From Klenkia sp. (GTDB lineage Bacteria > Actinomycetota > Actinomycetes > Mycobacteriales > Geodermatophilaceae), in NCBI GenBank assembly GCA_025966215.1, contig JAOPVM010000284.1, positions 1 to 6,382 of the forward strand: a stretch of 6,382 nucleotides of DNA. The letters run 5' to 3'. Positions 5,670 through 6,382 of the stretch are shown piece by piece. The position numbers and the translations under genes are program-made. Each line of letters starts with the position of its first letter. Position 1 is the first letter of the stretch. The notes under the pieces are model-generated. The model searched no databases and was not told where the DNA came from. It was given only the letters and a program-made list of their open reading frames with translations.

Positions 5670-6382
5670 ATGTGGACTCACCGTTCCGCGCATCGCAGTT
5701 CGGTCCGGACATCGGGAGTCCTCGCTGTCGCCATGACAGCGCTGATCGCGTCCGCGACCTCCGCGAGCGGAGCACCCGCGGACGATCCGGCCCGTCCGGC
5801 ATCCTCCGGTAGCGCCGAGTGCGTCGTCTCCTTCAGCGGTACGCCTGCCGCGGCCACCGCCGCGATAGAGGCAGCCGGTGGAGCCGTCGCCGACATGACC
5901 GCCCAGGTCGGCGTGGCACTGGTCACGACCGTCGACGGCCGGTTCCCCGAGAAGGTGCGGGCCCGAGGTGGAGTGCAGGACGCCACCCCGAACCACGCCG
6001 TCGGCACCGCCGGACCGGACCAGCCGCACCGCTTCGCCGAGCGTCCGACGGCGGCGGAAAGAGCACGATCGGGCGGATCCGCAGCCGACACCGCCGAGCC
6101 GACGACGTCCTCCGGGCCGGAGCCGCTGGCCAACCGGCAGTGGGACATGCGGATGATCGGGGCGACGCCGGGCGCCGCCCACCGCATCGCGACCGGGCAG
6201 GGCGTCGACGTCGGGATCATCGACACCGGCATCGACGCCCGGCATCCGGACCTCACGCCCAACGTCGACCGCGAGAGGTCCCGGAACTTCACCCGTGACA
6301 TCCCGGCGATCGACGGCCCGTGCGAGTACGCGGGCTGCAAGGACCCGGCGCACGTGGACGACAATGGGCACGGCACGCACGT
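5670..6382 (+). CDS. secreted subtilisin-like (S8 family) serine protease, N-terminal part
   Basis: The first 237 codons of a gene that runs off the window. Residues 1-34 look like a Sec signal peptide: basic start MWTHRSAHRSSVR, a hydrophobic core near 16-29 and a small-residue stretch TSASGAP. Residues about 49-115 (ECVVSFSG...) resemble a subtilase propeptide, which would act as chaperone and inhibitor until cleaved. A low-complexity linker (about 116-152) leads to the catalytic domain: VGIIDTGID with the catalytic Asp185, RHPDL, then NGHGTH with the catalytic His234. The Ser (GTSMA block) would lie downstream. Cys218 and Cys223, between Asp and His, may form a disulfide. The ATG at 5670 is supported by GAAGGG (5656-5661), 8 nt upstream. 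The gene uses codons such as ATA, AGA, CGA and GGA more freely than its neighbours. Its substrate cannot be told from this part. Confidence 0.93.
   Translation, partial: MWTHRSAHRSSVRTSGVLAVAMTALIASATSASGAPADDPARPASSGSAECVVSFSGTPAAATAAIEAAGGAVADMTAQVGVALVTTVDGRFPEKVRARGGVQDATPNHAVGTAGPDQPHRFAERPTAAERARSGGSAADTAEPTTSSGPEPLANRQWDMRMIGATPGAAHRIATGQGVDVGIIDTGIDARHPDLTPNVDRERSRNFTRDIPAIDGPCEYAGCKDPAHVDDNGHGTH

Noticed and set aside
3890..5671. Very long open frame on the minus strand upstream of and in frame with the SRAP gene
   Set aside because: It is antisense to the aldehyde dehydrogenase, repetitive in Gly/Arg/Val/Leu and matches no family. The Cys2 requirement and AGGAGG fix the true SRAP start at 3889. 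Long shadow frames are expected at this GC content.
5447..5812. 121-codon plus-strand frame starting right after the dehydrogenase stop
   Set aside because: It runs into the protease coding region in another frame, is Arg-rich and lacks family features, whereas the protease has a signal peptide and catalytic motifs.
5601..6380. 259-codon minus-strand frame opposite the protease
   Set aside because: It is the antisense of the subtilase codons; the conserved Asp and His blocks show that the plus strand is coding.

Overview
The window is very GC-rich chromosomal DNA from an actinomycete. The strongest clue is a SigR/SigH-type ECF sigma factor followed by its RsrA-type zinc anti-sigma factor, the thiol-oxidative-stress pair typical of mycothiol-making Actinomycetota. 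The lineage cannot be fixed from this sequence; a Geodermatophilaceae-like or related group is only a guess. All six protein-coding genes belong to recognisable families, and I see no RNA gene, insertion sequence, CRISPR array or phage remnant.

Layout. 1-899 (minus): rsrA, cut by the window edge, and sigR upstream of it, with a 4-bp ATGA overlap. 900-1105: a divergent control region with a candidate SigR-type promoter and a second -10 element for sigR, and a candidate leaderless promoter for the next gene. 1106-1585 (plus): a YbaK-family aminoacyl-tRNA deacylase. 1593-3889 (minus): a two-gene unit in which an SRAP-domain protein (YedK/HMCES type) is followed after 17 nt by a membrane protein fused to a spermidine-synthase-like domain; the latter probably starts at a CTG codon. 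This unit converges on the deacylase gene with only 7 nt between the stop codons. 3890-4009: the divergent SRAP/aldehyde dehydrogenase promoter region. 4010-5443 (plus): a succinate-semialdehyde-dehydrogenase-type enzyme. 5444-5669: a spacer with a GC palindrome and a possible promoter. 5670 to the end (plus): the N-terminal part of a secreted subtilisin-like protease, containing the catalytic Asp and His but cut before the Ser.

How the genes relate. sigR-rsrA form a redox switch: RsrA holds SigR until thiol oxidation releases it. The other genes are stress- or housekeeping-type functions: tRNA proofreading, abasic-site DNA protection, aldehyde oxidation and protein secretion. They share no clear pathway. 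A polyamine/GABA link between the spermidine-synthase-like protein and the succinate-semialdehyde dehydrogenase is conceivable but unproven. I did not find a convincing undescribed multi-gene system. The most useful leads are the two-promoter layout of sigR with an open in-frame upstream extension, the probable CTG start, and the predicted extracytoplasmic placement of the spermidine-synthase-like domain.
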